Shown here: piece by piece, positions 50,446 through 59,021 of the stretch
Layout: every line of letters starts with the position of its first letter
Position numbering within the stretch: the stretch's first letter is position 1
DNA from: JABWCQ01 sp964530625
GTDB taxonomy: Bacteria; Electryoneota; RPQS01
NCBI GenBank assembly: GCA_964530625.1
Contig: CAZHAK010000003.1
Span: 153,547-217,546 of the forward strand
Length of the DNA: 64,000 nt
Direction: 5' to 3'
Notes under the pieces: generated by a model
Databases searched by the model: none
What the model saw: only the letters and a program-made list of their open reading frames with translations
What the model was told of the DNA's origin: nothing
Program-made: the position numbers and the translations under genes

Positions 50446-51247
50446 TCGGTTATTCGGGGCGCCCGCAGCGGGTGCCGCCGAGATCAGGCGTTCACTCTTA
50501 CCATTGCGGGTCTGGAGACTCACAACGGCGAGTTTGGTGGTTATCTTGCTTTTGCTATTCAGTGCCAACGTGTTCGCGTTTGACCATACGTATGCCGACT
50601 ATCAATCCGTGTTGGACAAGTATGTCGCAGACGGGAGGGTGGATTACACAGGTTTGCTCGCGGATCGCGGCGCGTTGGATGAGTTCGTGGCGTCGTGCGA
50701 GGCGGTGAGTTTTGAGAGATACAATGCCTTCACGAAAAACGAGAAGCTGGCCTTTTTGATTAATCTCTATAACGCGGCGACGCTGCAGCTTGTTTTGAAT
50801 CATTGGCCGGTCGAGAGCATCAAGGATATCGGCGGGCTGTTTTCGAGTCCGTGGAATAAGAAATTTCTGCGGCTGTTTGAACATGACGCGTCGTTGGGAA
50901 TGATTGAGCATGATATTTTGCGGGCGGATTTTTCTGAGCCGCGGATTCATTTTGCTATCGTGTGCGCGTCGGTCGGCTGTCCTATGCTTCGTTCGGATGT
51001 GTATCTTGATTCTGAGATGAGTCGGCAGTTGGCCGAGCAGGAACGGCACTTTTTAACTCAGCGGGCCAATGACAATCGTTTTGAGGACGGCACACTGTAT
51101 GTTTCGCCGATCTTCAAATGGTATCGCCGGGACTTTGACGGCGATGACGGGGTGCGGACATTGTTTCAGATGTACTTTCCCGACGTGAAGAAGGACACGC
51201 GGATTCGATACACGGAGTATGATTGGGGGCTAAATCAAAAACCTTAA
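50435..51247 (+). CDS. DUF547 family exported protein with repeat-derived N terminus
   Basis: This 270-residue protein shows the DUF547 core: FAFDHTYADYQSVLDKYV, then KLAFLINLYNAATLQLVLNH, HFAIVCASVGCPMLRSDVY and FKWYRRDF. The function of DUF547 is unknown; its members often sit beside arsenosugar-type glycosyltransferases. Before the signal-like segment LVVILLLLFSANVFA there are about 30 residues encoded by palindromic repeats, including an inverted family A copy (read as LPLRVWRLTTAS). A GTG or TTG start just after the repeat is an alternative. Confidence 0.85.
   Translation: MKSNRLFGAPAAGAAEIRRSLLPLRVWRLTTASLVVILLLLFSANVFAFDHTYADYQSVLDKYVADGRVDYTGLLADRGALDEFVASCEAVSFERYNAFTKNEKLAFLINLYNAATLQLVLNHWPVESIKDIGGLFSSPWNKKFLRLFEHDASLGMIEHDILRADFSEPRIHFAIVCASVGCPMLRSDVYLDSEMSRQLAEQERHFLTQRANDNRFEDGTLYVSPIFKWYRRDFDGDDGVRTLFQMYFPDVKKDTRIRYTEYDWGLNQKP
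50456..50529 (-). repeat. Palindromic repeats inside the DUF547 N-terminal coding region, including an inverted family A copy
   Basis: GGCGCCCGC and its imperfect partner form a small palindrome near 50458-50477. At 50501-50529 lies a family A hairpin in reverse orientation (CCATTGCGGGTCTGGAGACT, then CACAACGGC). The frame remains open through both. Confidence 0.75.
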
Positions 51248-51280
51248 CAGTTACTCGCGCCGCAACATGAAAGAGAAAAC

Positions 51281-51613
51281 ATGAACCACTATTACAATGC
51301 ACCGGACTTGGGGAAGTTTGGCGAAATTGCCAAGGGCAATGCGGAACTCGCGAAAAAATTTTTTGATTGGTATGGAGCTGTGTTTGCCGATGGCGCTTTG
51401 TCGGCACGGGAGAAGTCTTTGATTGCTTTGGCTGTCGCTCATGCCGTGCAGTGTCCGTACTGTATTGACGCGTATGCGAACGATTCTTTGAAGCAAGGCT
51501 GTTCCGAAGAAGAGATGACCGAAGCCGTGCACGTGGCGGCGGCGATACGCGGTGGCGCTTCGCTTGTACATGGTGTACAGATGAGAAACATTGTCGAAAA
51601 AGTTTCGATGTAG
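51281..51613 (+). CDS. AhpD-like carboxymuconolactone decarboxylase family protein (arsenosugar-associated)
   Basis: This 110-residue protein carries the AhpD-type CxxC site in AVQCPYCIDAYANDSLKQG and the typical MTEAVHVAAAIRGGASLVHG segment. This length and the beginning NHYYNAPDLGKFGEIAKGN match the peroxidase-like small protein linked with ArsS loci. It may support peroxide or thiol chemistry during arsenosugar formation; this is a contextual inference. It lies 33 bases after the DUF547 gene. Confidence 0.88.
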   Translation: MNHYYNAPDLGKFGEIAKGNAELAKKFFDWYGAVFADGALSAREKSLIALAVAHAVQCPYCIDAYANDSLKQGCSEEEMTEAVHVAAAIRGGASLVHGVQMRNIVEKVSM

Positions 51614-51616
51614 CCA

Positions 51617-51650
51617 CCAGCGCAGGCGCTGGACCTAATGCGCTGGCGCG
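51617..51650. repeat. Palindrome just after the AhpD-like gene stop (family C)
   Basis: CCAGCGCAGGCGCTGG (51617-51632) begins three bases after the stop and is followed by ACCTAATGCGCTGGCGCGG. The core matches the palindrome at 42388-42403 next to another stop codon. Confidence 0.65.
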
Positions 51651-51763
51651 GTTGCTTTGCAAATTGCCTTCGTTTACATTCCGGCGGGGAACCGCGCTGA
51701 CGCGCTTTTTCCCCGTTCGGCGAGAATGAATTAATCTTCTCGCGCCAATGAGGAGATTTTGAT

Positions 51764-52918
51764 ATGAAGACAGAAGCCCCCCTTAATCCTCCCATTTCTT
51801 TGGAAAGAAATGGGGGGAGACCTGAGACCCCCTCTTGCCCCCCCGCTAAAGCGAGGGGGGATGAGAAGAAATCTATGCTGGCGGTGTTGAATCCGTTGGC
51901 GGAGACTGCTGAGCAGTTGCGGGTGCTGGAAGAGAATGTTTCGTGGACGCGGTTTGACGTTACGTTGGAATCGACCGAGATTTTTCCGTTGCGGGCTACC
52001 GGTATTGAGACGCTGCAAATCAACGTCGGCAGACTTTGTAATCAAACTTGCGGCCACTGTCACGTGGATGCGGGGCCGGATCGCAAAGAGATCATGCCGC
52101 GCGAAATTTTTGAGCATTGTTTGCGCGTGTTAAATGAGTCCGACATAAAGATTGTGGACATTACCGGCGGCGCGCCGGAACTGAATCCGGAGTTTTATTG
52201 GTTTGTCGAAGAGTGCAAAGCGCGCGGATTGCATGTGATAGATCGCTGTAACCTGACGATTCTGTTGACGAAGCCGCACGAACACTTGGCGGAGTTCTTA
52301 GCTAAGCATGAAGTGGAAGTCGTGGCGTCGCTGCCGTATTTTCAGGCCAAGCAAACGGACGCGCAGCGCGGTGAGGGAGTGTTTGAAAAATCAATTACGG
52401 CCTTAAAATTGCTGAACTCCTTCGGCTACGGAAAAGATGAGAAGCTGAAATTGCATTTAGTGTATAATCCCGCCGGGGCGTTTATGGCGCCGAGTCAGGC
52501 CTCGCTGCAGGAAAAATATAAGCGCGTGCTGAAAAGTGAATACGGCGTCGTGTTTGACGATCTCTATTGTATCACGAATATGCCGATCGGGCGCTTTTTG
52601 GATTTCTTGATTACGAGCGGCAACTATGAAGAGTACATGACTACGCTGGTCAACGCGTTTAATCCGACGGCGGTGCGGGGCGTGATGTGCCGCACTTTGA
52701 TTTCCGTGGATTGGCAAGGTTATCTCTACGATTGCGATTTTAATCAAATGCTCGACCTGCGCGTCAATCATGGGATGCCGAAGCATATTTCTGAATGGCA
52801 GCCAACGCTGAAAACGCGCGAGATCGTGACGCGCAATCATTGTTATGGGTGCACGGCGGGAGCGGGGTCGTCCTGCGGCGGCCAGCCTACGGCTGGACCA
52901 GGTGCCGCGGGTGCGTGA
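51764..52918 (+). CDS. arsS: Arsenosugar biosynthesis radical SAM protein ArsS
   Basis: The 384-residue protein has the radical-SAM cluster motif RLCNQTCGHCHVDAGPD (Cys3 as CxxxCxxC), the VDITGGAPELNP loop and the C-terminal Cys set HCYGCTAGAGSSCGG. These are hallmarks of ArsS, which attaches a deoxyadenosyl group to methylated arsenic. The ATG at 51764 has GAGGAG eight bases upstream, but residues 3-34 are encoded by poly-C/poly-G repeats; an in-frame ATG at 51875 (MLAVLNPLAE) is the alternative. The last ~11 residues (QPTAGPGAAGA) also come from a palindrome. Confidence 0.9.
   Translation: MKTEAPLNPPISLERNGGRPETPSCPPAKARGDEKKSMLAVLNPLAETAEQLRVLEENVSWTRFDVTLESTEIFPLRATGIETLQINVGRLCNQTCGHCHVDAGPDRKEIMPREIFEHCLRVLNESDIKIVDITGGAPELNPEFYWFVEECKARGLHVIDRCNLTILLTKPHEHLAEFLAKHEVEVVASLPYFQAKQTDAQRGEGVFEKSITALKLLNSFGYGKDEKLKLHLVYNPAGAFMAPSQASLQEKYKRVLKSEYGVVFDDLYCITNMPIGRFLDFLITSGNYEEYMTTLVNAFNPTAVRGVMCRTLISVDWQGYLYDCDFNQMLDLRVNHGMPKHISEWQPTLKTREIVTRNHCYGCTAGAGSSCGGQPTAGPGAAGA
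51771..51863 (+). repeat. Family B-like repeats read in frame in the arsS N terminus
   Basis: AGCCCCCCTTAATCC, a TTTCTTTGGAAAGAAA hairpin, then GGGGGGAGACC and a second palindrome CCCCGC-TAAA-GCGGGGG-like occur in series. The same leader opens the repeat at 45451. The frame stays open across about 31 codons. Confidence 0.7.
52882..52896. repeat. Palindrome at the C-terminal end of arsS (family C-like)
   Basis: CCAGCC-TAC-GGCTGG followed by ACC lies just after the last conserved Cys codon of ArsS and before its stop. Confidence 0.6.
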
Positions 52919-52947
52919 CGCTTGAGTACTGAGTTCTCTCTGGAAAG

Positions 52948-52986
52948 CTTGACCCCCTAACCCCCCGGAAGACCGGGGGAATCAAA
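52948..52986 (-). repeat. Family B repeat before the TIGR04282 gene
   Basis: CTTGACCCCC, a C run, GGAAGACC and a G run ending GGAATCAAA form a stem CCCCCGG/CCGGGGG. It is inverted relative to 34953-34994. It ends immediately before the ATG and occupies the ribosome-site position. Confidence 0.75.
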
Positions 52987-52987
52987 A

Positions 52988-53596
52988 ATGAATAGTGTAA
53001 TTTGTTTAGCGCGGATGCCGGAACTTGGCAAGGTGAAAACGCGGATTGCTGAGACTGCTGGAGCGGCGCGTGCGTATGAAATATATGTAGAGCTTGTGAA
53101 GCGGTGTCGAGCGCTGCTGGATTCGCTTGACAAATCCTTTGAAGTGGAAGTCACGTTTGCCGAGCCGTTTGATTTCATTTTAGGGCAACAGTTTTTCGGA
53201 ATGCGACCGTTCTATTCTTTGCAGGTGGGCGGAGATTTGGGAGAGCGGATGTGCGTGGCTGCGATTCGCGGATTTCAGGGCGGCGCGCGCAAAGTGATTC
53301 TGATCGGGAGTGATTGCCCGAGCCTGTCCGCTGAGCATATTACTTCTGCAATTCGTATATTGGACGAAGTGCCTGTTGTGTTCGGCAAAGCTTCCGACGG
53401 GGGCTACTATCTCTTGGGATTGACGCGCGTCGTGCCGGAGCTTTTCGGCGATCTGCCGTGGAGCACGAGTGAGTTGCTGGTACAATCCATCGCACGGCTG
53501 ACTGAATCGAACATTCCGCACGACCTGCTGCCGGAACTAAATGATATTGATACCTTGGACGATTGGGAAAGTTATCTGAATAACCCAAAAAATTAG
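52988..53596 (+). CDS. TIGR04282-type glycosyltransferase (arsenosugar-associated, DUF2064)
   Basis: This 202-residue protein begins VICLARMPELGKVKTRIAET, the family start with the Lys-x-Lys-Thr-Arg nucleotide-binding turn. It carries VILIGSDCPSLSAEHITSAI and VVFGKASDGGYYLLGL, both conserved in this CofC/GT-A-like family. It is commonly paired with the TIGR04283 protein, as here. The usual ribosome site is replaced by a family B repeat, so translation may depend on the upstream gene or on an A-rich leader. Confidence 0.9.
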   Translation: MNSVICLARMPELGKVKTRIAETAGAARAYEIYVELVKRCRALLDSLDKSFEVEVTFAEPFDFILGQQFFGMRPFYSLQVGGDLGERMCVAAIRGFQGGARKVILIGSDCPSLSAEHITSAIRILDEVPVVFGKASDGGYYLLGLTRVVPELFGDLPWSTSELLVQSIARLTESNIPHDLLPELNDIDTLDDWESYLNNPKN

Positions 53597-53597
53597 A

Positions 53598-54164
53598 ATG
53601 TGTAAATCCTTCCATATTGCCGGGCTTATTACGGCGACGATTGTGTTCTCATTCATCGCGGGTTGCGGAAAAGGAGAAAACGCGGAAGACGTGGCACAAA
53701 TGTCTATTGCGGATTCGGTGCGAGAGCTTCCGCGGCTTTCGACCAGCGGCGCGCTGCTGGAAAAAGGCTATGCGGCATTGCTTGTGGCTTTTCCTGAACC
53801 TGTTGAAGAAGGGGACTGGTTGACGCTGGTTAAGATTCACGGCGAAATTGACACGGATAAGTTGCCGCGCATTCCGTTGGCCTCGTCGCATTCTGTGACG
53901 GTGCTGAACATTCCGCCGGGACTTTATACGGTTGAGGCGAAAGCGTGGGTGCGGAAATCGCAGCCGTACGCGGGGGGAGCCAGCGACACGCTCGTGCTTA
54001 TGCCGGGAGAACTTCTGATGCTGCGCGCGCCTCTGTCGGTTCGGAGCGACGGCACGTTTGACGGATTGACATTGCGGGAAGCGGGACGAAAAAGCTGGAC
54101 TTTGTCGTCGCCGCATGACTTATCAGAATATATTGCGGACGCCGCCACAAAAGCCCGAGGCTAA
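53598..54164 (+). CDS. Lipoprotein of unknown function
   Basis: The start lies one base after the previous stop. The 188-residue protein has a lipoprotein signal (ITATIVFSFIAGC, lipobox IAGC) and a beta-rich body with VTVLNIPPGLYTVEAKAWV, a pattern of small Ig-like or transthyretin-like domains. No family is recognised. Coupled translation makes it part of the arsenosugar-type run, but a link in function is not shown. Confidence 0.75.
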   Translation: MCKSFHIAGLITATIVFSFIAGCGKGENAEDVAQMSIADSVRELPRLSTSGALLEKGYAALLVAFPEPVEEGDWLTLVKIHGEIDTDKLPRIPLASSHSVTVLNIPPGLYTVEAKAWVRKSQPYAGGASDTLVLMPGELLMLRAPLSVRSDGTFDGLTLREAGRKSWTLSSPHDLSEYIADAATKARG

Positions 54165-54231
54165 CCGGCGAATGGCTGGACCTAACAGATTATCTCGGCG
54201 ATATTACATGATCGGAATTGGAAATTAAGAA

Positions 54232-55020
54232 ATGATTCTCGGTATCGTACAAACTAATCCCACCTTCGGAGACATCGAAGGAAACCAACAGGAAACTGAA
54301 TCGCTGATGGGCGAACGTCAGGCAGACCTGTGGGTGCTGCCTGAACTTGCATTGACTGGTTATGAAATTCGCGGACGCGATGAGAGCCTCAAACTTTCTG
54401 AAGAAGTTCCGAAGGGAAACTCGACACAATGGCTGATGCAGCTCTGTCGTGACCGGAATTGCTATATGGTCATGGGACTGATTGAGCGTGAAGGAAAAAA
54501 AGTCTATAACTCCTCCGTTTTCGTGGGGCCGAAAGGACTCGTGGGACGCTACCGCAAGATTCATCTGTTTGACAAGGAAGAAGAAAGGTTTGACGCGGGC
54601 GATATTCCCTTTACGGTGTTTGATATCGGAATGGCGCGGGTGGGAGTGATGATCTGCTTTGACTGGAGATTTCCGGAAGCCATGCGCACACTCGCGCTTC
54701 GCGGAGCGCAGATTGTGGCTCATCCGTCAAACCTTGTTTTGCCTTACTGTCAGGCGGCGATGGTGACGCGCTGTTTGGAGAATAATGTTTTTGCCGCGAC
54801 GGCGAATCGAATCGGAGTGGAAGAGCGCGACGGACGCCGAGTGTCGTTTACGGGCCGCAGTGTGATTATGGATACGAAAGGTAATCAACTGGCAAATGGA
54901 GCGATCGCGGCCTCAGACGTGATGACCGTGGAAATTGATCCGACCTTGGCGGACCAGAAAGCTATCAATAAATACAACGACACATTCGAGACTCGTCGTG
55001 TCGAGTTTTATCAGATGTAG
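54232..55020 (+). CDS. Carbon-nitrogen hydrolase (nitrilase superfamily amidase)
   Basis: This 262-residue enzyme has the catalytic triad of the superfamily: Glu38 in VLPELALTGY, Lys109 in RYRKIHLFD and Cys142 in VMICFDWRFPE. AAMVTRCLENNVFAATANRIG follows. The family hydrolyses small amides such as omega-amides or N-carbamoyl compounds; the Glu-Lys-Cys set is complete, so activity is expected. The substrate cannot be given. It lies 67 bases after the lipoprotein gene and may or may not share its transcript. Confidence 0.9.
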   Translation: MILGIVQTNPTFGDIEGNQQETESLMGERQADLWVLPELALTGYEIRGRDESLKLSEEVPKGNSTQWLMQLCRDRNCYMVMGLIEREGKKVYNSSVFVGPKGLVGRYRKIHLFDKEEERFDAGDIPFTVFDIGMARVGVMICFDWRFPEAMRTLALRGAQIVAHPSNLVLPYCQAAMVTRCLENNVFAATANRIGVEERDGRRVSFTGRSVIMDTKGNQLANGAIAASDVMTVEIDPTLADQKAINKYNDTFETRRVEFYQM

Positions 55021-55227
55021 CGAATCGGCGACCTGCTGTTTGAAACCCGGGCCGTCCCGAGTTTTTTGTTATCAAATTCTGAGTCGTAGTGAACCAAATG
55101 GGTCAGAAACTTGCTGTTGATTGGAAGTATTGCTACAGTGATGCTTAAGCTTGTTCCCGGCCCCTTCTTTGCAAATGAACTTGGTGCAATCCAACACAAT
55201 CAGTTTGGCAAAGAATGGAGCGGAGGC

Positions 55228-55740
55228 ATGAGCACGAACGGAAACATCCCAAATGAGAACAACGGGCCCCGCAGGTCCGGGAAGTATCTGACCTTCGAAT
55301 TGGCAAGCGCACCTTATGGAATCGAGCTGTCAAGAGTCCGCGAAATCGTTGGCATGCTGGATCTAAAGCCGACCACGGACATGCCGGCTTATGTTCGCGG
55401 TCAATTCACTCTTCGCGGTCAGACTATTCCAGTGATTGACCTTCGACAGAAGCTGAGCCTGCCAGCAGGTGAAACGTCGGAGGAAACCTGCATCCTGATT
55501 GTCAGAACTTCCGGTCGCTTGCTCGGGCTGCAAGTGGATAAGGTCACAGAGGTATTGTTCTATGCCGACGAACAAATTGAGAATGCCCAACCAATGAGCG
55601 CGCCATTTGACAGCTCCTATATTATTGGACTCGGGAATGCTCTGGGGCGGACCAGTTCGCTTTTGAACGTGGACAGGATGCTGTCGGAAGTGTCGAAAAT
55701 CGGGCCGGCCATCGATCTCTTTGAACCCCACGCGAGATGA
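55228..55740 (+). CDS. CheW-like coupling protein
   Basis: I placed the start at the ATG at 55228 (MSTNGNIPNENNG); the frame upstream opens only with TTG. The 170-residue protein has the CheW fold: KYLTFELASAPYGIELSRV, VREIVGMLDLKPTTDMPAYV, GQFTLRGQTIPVIDLRQKL and LGLQVDKVTEVL. CheW links receptors to the CheA kinase. No chemoreceptor, CheA or CheY gene is in the window, so it is isolated. A strong terminator follows at 55803. Confidence 0.9.
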   Translation: MSTNGNIPNENNGPRRSGKYLTFELASAPYGIELSRVREIVGMLDLKPTTDMPAYVRGQFTLRGQTIPVIDLRQKLSLPAGETSEETCILIVRTSGRLLGLQVDKVTEVLFYADEQIENAQPMSAPFDSSYIIGLGNALGRTSSLLNVDRMLSEVSKIGPAIDLFEPHAR

Positions 55741-55802
55741 GAGGAATGACCGGCTTGCAGTTTGTTAGAATGTCCTGAGTGACTAAGCATATAATAATTA
55801 TG

Positions 55803-55832
55803 AAAAAGCGCATCAATTGATGCGCTTTTTTT
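55803..55832 (+). terminator. Strong rho-independent terminator of the cheW gene
   Basis: AAAAAGCGCATCAA pairs fully with TTGATGCGCTTTTT, and the T run extends to TTTTTTTC. Confidence 0.92.
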
Positions 55833-55848
55833 CATTGGCATGTTTTCC

Positions 55849-55877
55849 TTGACTTTCACAGTTCATCATGTTATAAC
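55849..55877 (+). promoter_or_regulatory. Promoter of the fibre-like protein gene
   Basis: TTGACT (55849-55854), 17 bases, TATAAC (55872-55877), about 80 bases before the ATG and directly after the cheW terminator. Confidence 0.7.
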
Positions 55878-55959
55878 AGGTAGTAAGATGTTGTTCACCA
55901 AGAAAAGTAAAGTTAACTTTCTGAATAACAATCCTTTCACCAGAACAGAGGGAGAAATC

Positions 55960-58900
55960 ATGCGTCACAAAGTCACAATCTTATTCCTCTTGCTTGGATT
56001 TACGGCACTTGCCCAAGCGAATCAGGTCAGCTACCAGGGTATCCTGACGAATGCGGGAGGAGACAGCTTGCTGTCCGGAACATTCGATTTTTCGTTTTCC
56101 GTGTTCTCGACGGAAACCGGCGGAACGGCCCGCTGGACGGAAGCGCACGATGATACCGAGGTTGAGAATGGAGTGTATTCTGTTTTGCTTGGCGGCACGA
56201 CCGCGCTCCCGGACTCGATTGGCGCAACGAACTGGCTCCAGATCACCGTTGAAGGAACTGTTCTTACCCCGAGGTTGCCGATTACCGCGGACTTTCGAGC
56301 GATAGAAGCACGCCATGCGGAGAACGCCGATTCGGTGAATCATATTCCGGCAAGTTCGACTCCGCAGCCGGGGCATCTGCTGCCGCTCGACAATGCCGGG
56401 AGATTTCCCTCATCGGTATTGCCGTTTACATTGGATTCTGTGCTTGCGGGGCCGGGTTTGACGGGAGTGGTTTCGCCGCTGACAGAGCGTGGGCGCGCGG
56501 GTGTGTTGGATGATCGTATCACTATCGGTGTTGGCGCAGGGACCGGCATCACGGTCAATGCGGACAACGTGGAAGCTGTGTTGGGGACATCGATTAGCAC
56601 ATCGGAAATTGAAGAAGATGCCGTGGACAGCCTGGCGCTTGCGAATGACGCTGTGCGATCCGAGAACATTCAGAACGGTCAGGTGATGAATGTCGATCTT
56701 GCCAATAACTCGGTCAATAGCGCGAAAGTCGCGGATAACTCGCTGACGGCTGCTGACATTGTGCCGGATATTGTTTCGAGCGTGGACAGCGTGTTCAATG
56801 ACGGCGGGAATATTGACTTGATCGCCGGGCCGAATATCTCGATTGTGCCCAATGACAGCGCGAACACGATTACTTTCAGCGCGACGTCAACGACGTATGA
56901 TCCCGGACGGTGTATTGAAATCAACGGCACAACGATAGACAATATCATGGACATCTTTGGCAGTAACTGCATTGATGTAGATTATGATCCGGTCGAATGT
57001 GTCTATGACATCTACCTTGACATGGATATTGAAGGGGATGATTGCATCGGTGTGAGCTACGACGAGGCGACCTGCACGTACGAACTTGAGAGCCTGATGA
57101 ATCTGATCGGCGGTGACTGTATCATCGTTGAAGAAGGCCTGGAAGGATGCAACTGGACGATTAGTTTGGATCCCGATTGTATCATCCATGATACGATTAC
57201 GGTTGTGGCTGATTCGGTTTGGGATTCTGAACTTTACGCGCGGTCTTTTGTCGTGACGCCAGACGGTTCAATTGAGAATGCGCGGGGGCATCTTACTTCC
57301 GATGGAAAGCTTGAGCTCTACGGGCCGGGCGGAGATACTGTGCGGATCAACCCGAACGGTACGATGGATGTGATCATGGACGGCGTGCGCGTGGCCGGAA
57401 TTGACGAAAACGGAGAGATGGAAGCGCAGAGCTTTGAAGTCATTGATGAAGAGGGGAACATCGTGGCGCACATCACGGGTGACGGATCATTTTCAAGTAT
57501 TCAGGATGTCGCCGGCACGTCCGGTCACGATATTAACACGGACGGAACTTGGACCGCCGTACAAGACGGTCAGATCGTTGCGGGTCTTGACAACAACGGT
57601 GAGATTTTCGCGCGATCATTTTATGTGAAGAACGCAAGTGGTGATACGCTGGCGCACATTCGCAGTGACGGAACGATTCAAGGAGCACGAGTGGTCGTGT
57701 CGAGCGGTGGGCAGACGACGGACATTCAGCCGGGGAGTGTGACCACCGGCAACGCGACCAGTTCGACGACATCGAGTGCATCGGGCGTGAGCGTGACAGG
57801 ATCAAGCGGCGGTGTTTCCATATTACCGAGCGGCACATGGACTGCTGTACAGAATAACACGACGGTCGCCGGATTGGATGGGAACGGCGAGATCTTTGCG
57901 AAATCTTTTTATGTCAAAGATCCCGTGAGTGGAGATACATTGATTCACCTGACGAGTGATGGACAAATTCTGGTGAATGGTGAACCGATTGGGGGCAGCG
58001 GCGAGGGCGAAATCATTACGCGGCAAGCTGGAGACGCGACTGCAAGAATGGGCGGCCTACTGGGGTTTTCGCATTCGGAAGGTTTAGTCGGAACGGGAAT
58101 CAGCACTAGCGGACTTACGGCAGCCGATTTTTCTGAGGGAAACGGAACGTATGTCAATTCCGATGGGACATGGAGCGCAGAACAAAACTCAGTGGCAGTC
58201 GCTGGATTGCAAAGCAACGGTGAAATTCACGCGAAATCGTTTGAAGTGAGGGACTCAGCGGGAGGAGAGATTCTTGCGCATCTTGACAATGACGGTGACC
58301 TATATGTTGATGACGTGATTGCGGATGATGTTGAAGTCTATGGAGACTTGTATGCGGGCAATCCACTCGAGCCGACGGGAAGCGGATTGCACGTTGCGCC
58401 GAACGGGACGCTGGGACTCTTTCAGTCGGGAAATCCTGTGCTTGACGTGGCGCTCGATACTTACCTGCGAATTAGAACCTGTATGGTTATGGGGACATTC
58501 ATTTGGGGTTTTGATCTCGACTATGTTACACTGGATGGCAACTTGATGGTAAATGGTTTCTTCTCAGCGGAAAATTTTCCTGGGGGCATGCCACCTGTAG
58601 TCGGAGAATTTTTGCCGACGCAGGGTAATCTTCGACCGGACGTCGGTACGCTGTTGGTGATTGATCGCAATTCGGACGCGTTTATTCCGTGCAGCGAATC
58701 ATATCAAACCTCAGTCATCGGTGTCGTCTCTCCTGCCGACACGATGAACGCTGAGGGTGAGATTATGACGGTGACCTATGGGTCGACGACATGGGTCCCA
58801 AATGGCGGAGATCAGCCGATTGAGGTTTCAGTGCGCGTCAAAGCCGACGCAAAATACGGCTCGATCAAGCGAGGGGATTTGCTGACAACGTCTGCGACGC

Positions 58901-59013
58901 CCGGACACGCGATGCTGGCAAGTGAACCTAAGCTCGGAACTATCGTCGGCAAAGCCCTCGAATCACTCGAAAGCGGCACGGGCGAAATTAAGGTCATGGT
59001 CACATTGCAATAG
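55960..59013 (+). CDS. Long fibre-like secreted protein with periodic repeats
   Basis: The ATG at 55960 has GGAG before it and gives a signal peptide (MRHKVTILFLLLGFTALAQA). The 1017-residue protein begins with a domain often seen at the start of exported tail-fibre-like proteins (NQVSYQGILTNAGGDSLLSG). From about residue 430 to 810 it repeats units of about 60-75 residues: VAGLDNNGEIFARSFYVK, then a DTLAHIRSDGTI-like phrase, then a PSGTWTAVQN-like phrase. The C-terminal domain (GSIKRGDLLTTSATPGHAML, GKALESLESGTGEIKVMVTL) is common in such fibres. No sorting domain is present, but the next gene, eight bases on, has one. Confidence 0.82.
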   Translation: MRHKVTILFLLLGFTALAQANQVSYQGILTNAGGDSLLSGTFDFSFSVFSTETGGTARWTEAHDDTEVENGVYSVLLGGTTALPDSIGATNWLQITVEGTVLTPRLPITADFRAIEARHAENADSVNHIPASSTPQPGHLLPLDNAGRFPSSVLPFTLDSVLAGPGLTGVVSPLTERGRAGVLDDRITIGVGAGTGITVNADNVEAVLGTSISTSEIEEDAVDSLALANDAVRSENIQNGQVMNVDLANNSVNSAKVADNSLTAADIVPDIVSSVDSVFNDGGNIDLIAGPNISIVPNDSANTITFSATSTTYDPGRCIEINGTTIDNIMDIFGSNCIDVDYDPVECVYDIYLDMDIEGDDCIGVSYDEATCTYELESLMNLIGGDCIIVEEGLEGCNWTISLDPDCIIHDTITVVADSVWDSELYARSFVVTPDGSIENARGHLTSDGKLELYGPGGDTVRINPNGTMDVIMDGVRVAGIDENGEMEAQSFEVIDEEGNIVAHITGDGSFSSIQDVAGTSGHDINTDGTWTAVQDGQIVAGLDNNGEIFARSFYVKNASGDTLAHIRSDGTIQGARVVVSSGGQTTDIQPGSVTTGNATSSTTSSASGVSVTGSSGGVSILPSGTWTAVQNNTTVAGLDGNGEIFAKSFYVKDPVSGDTLIHLTSDGQILVNGEPIGGSGEGEIITRQAGDATARMGGLLGFSHSEGLVGTGISTSGLTAADFSEGNGTYVNSDGTWSAEQNSVAVAGLQSNGEIHAKSFEVRDSAGGEILAHLDNDGDLYVDDVIADDVEVYGDLYAGNPLEPTGSGLHVAPNGTLGLFQSGNPVLDVALDTYLRIRTCMVMGTFIWGFDLDYVTLDGNLMVNGFFSAENFPGGMPPVVGEFLPTQGNLRPDVGTLLVIDRNSDAFIPCSESYQTSVIGVVSPADTMNAEGEIMTVTYGSTTWVPNGGDQPIEVSVRVKADAKYGSIKRGDLLTTSATPGHAMLASEPKLGTIVGKALESLESGTGEIKVMVTLQ

Positions 59014-59021
59014 GAGGAATC

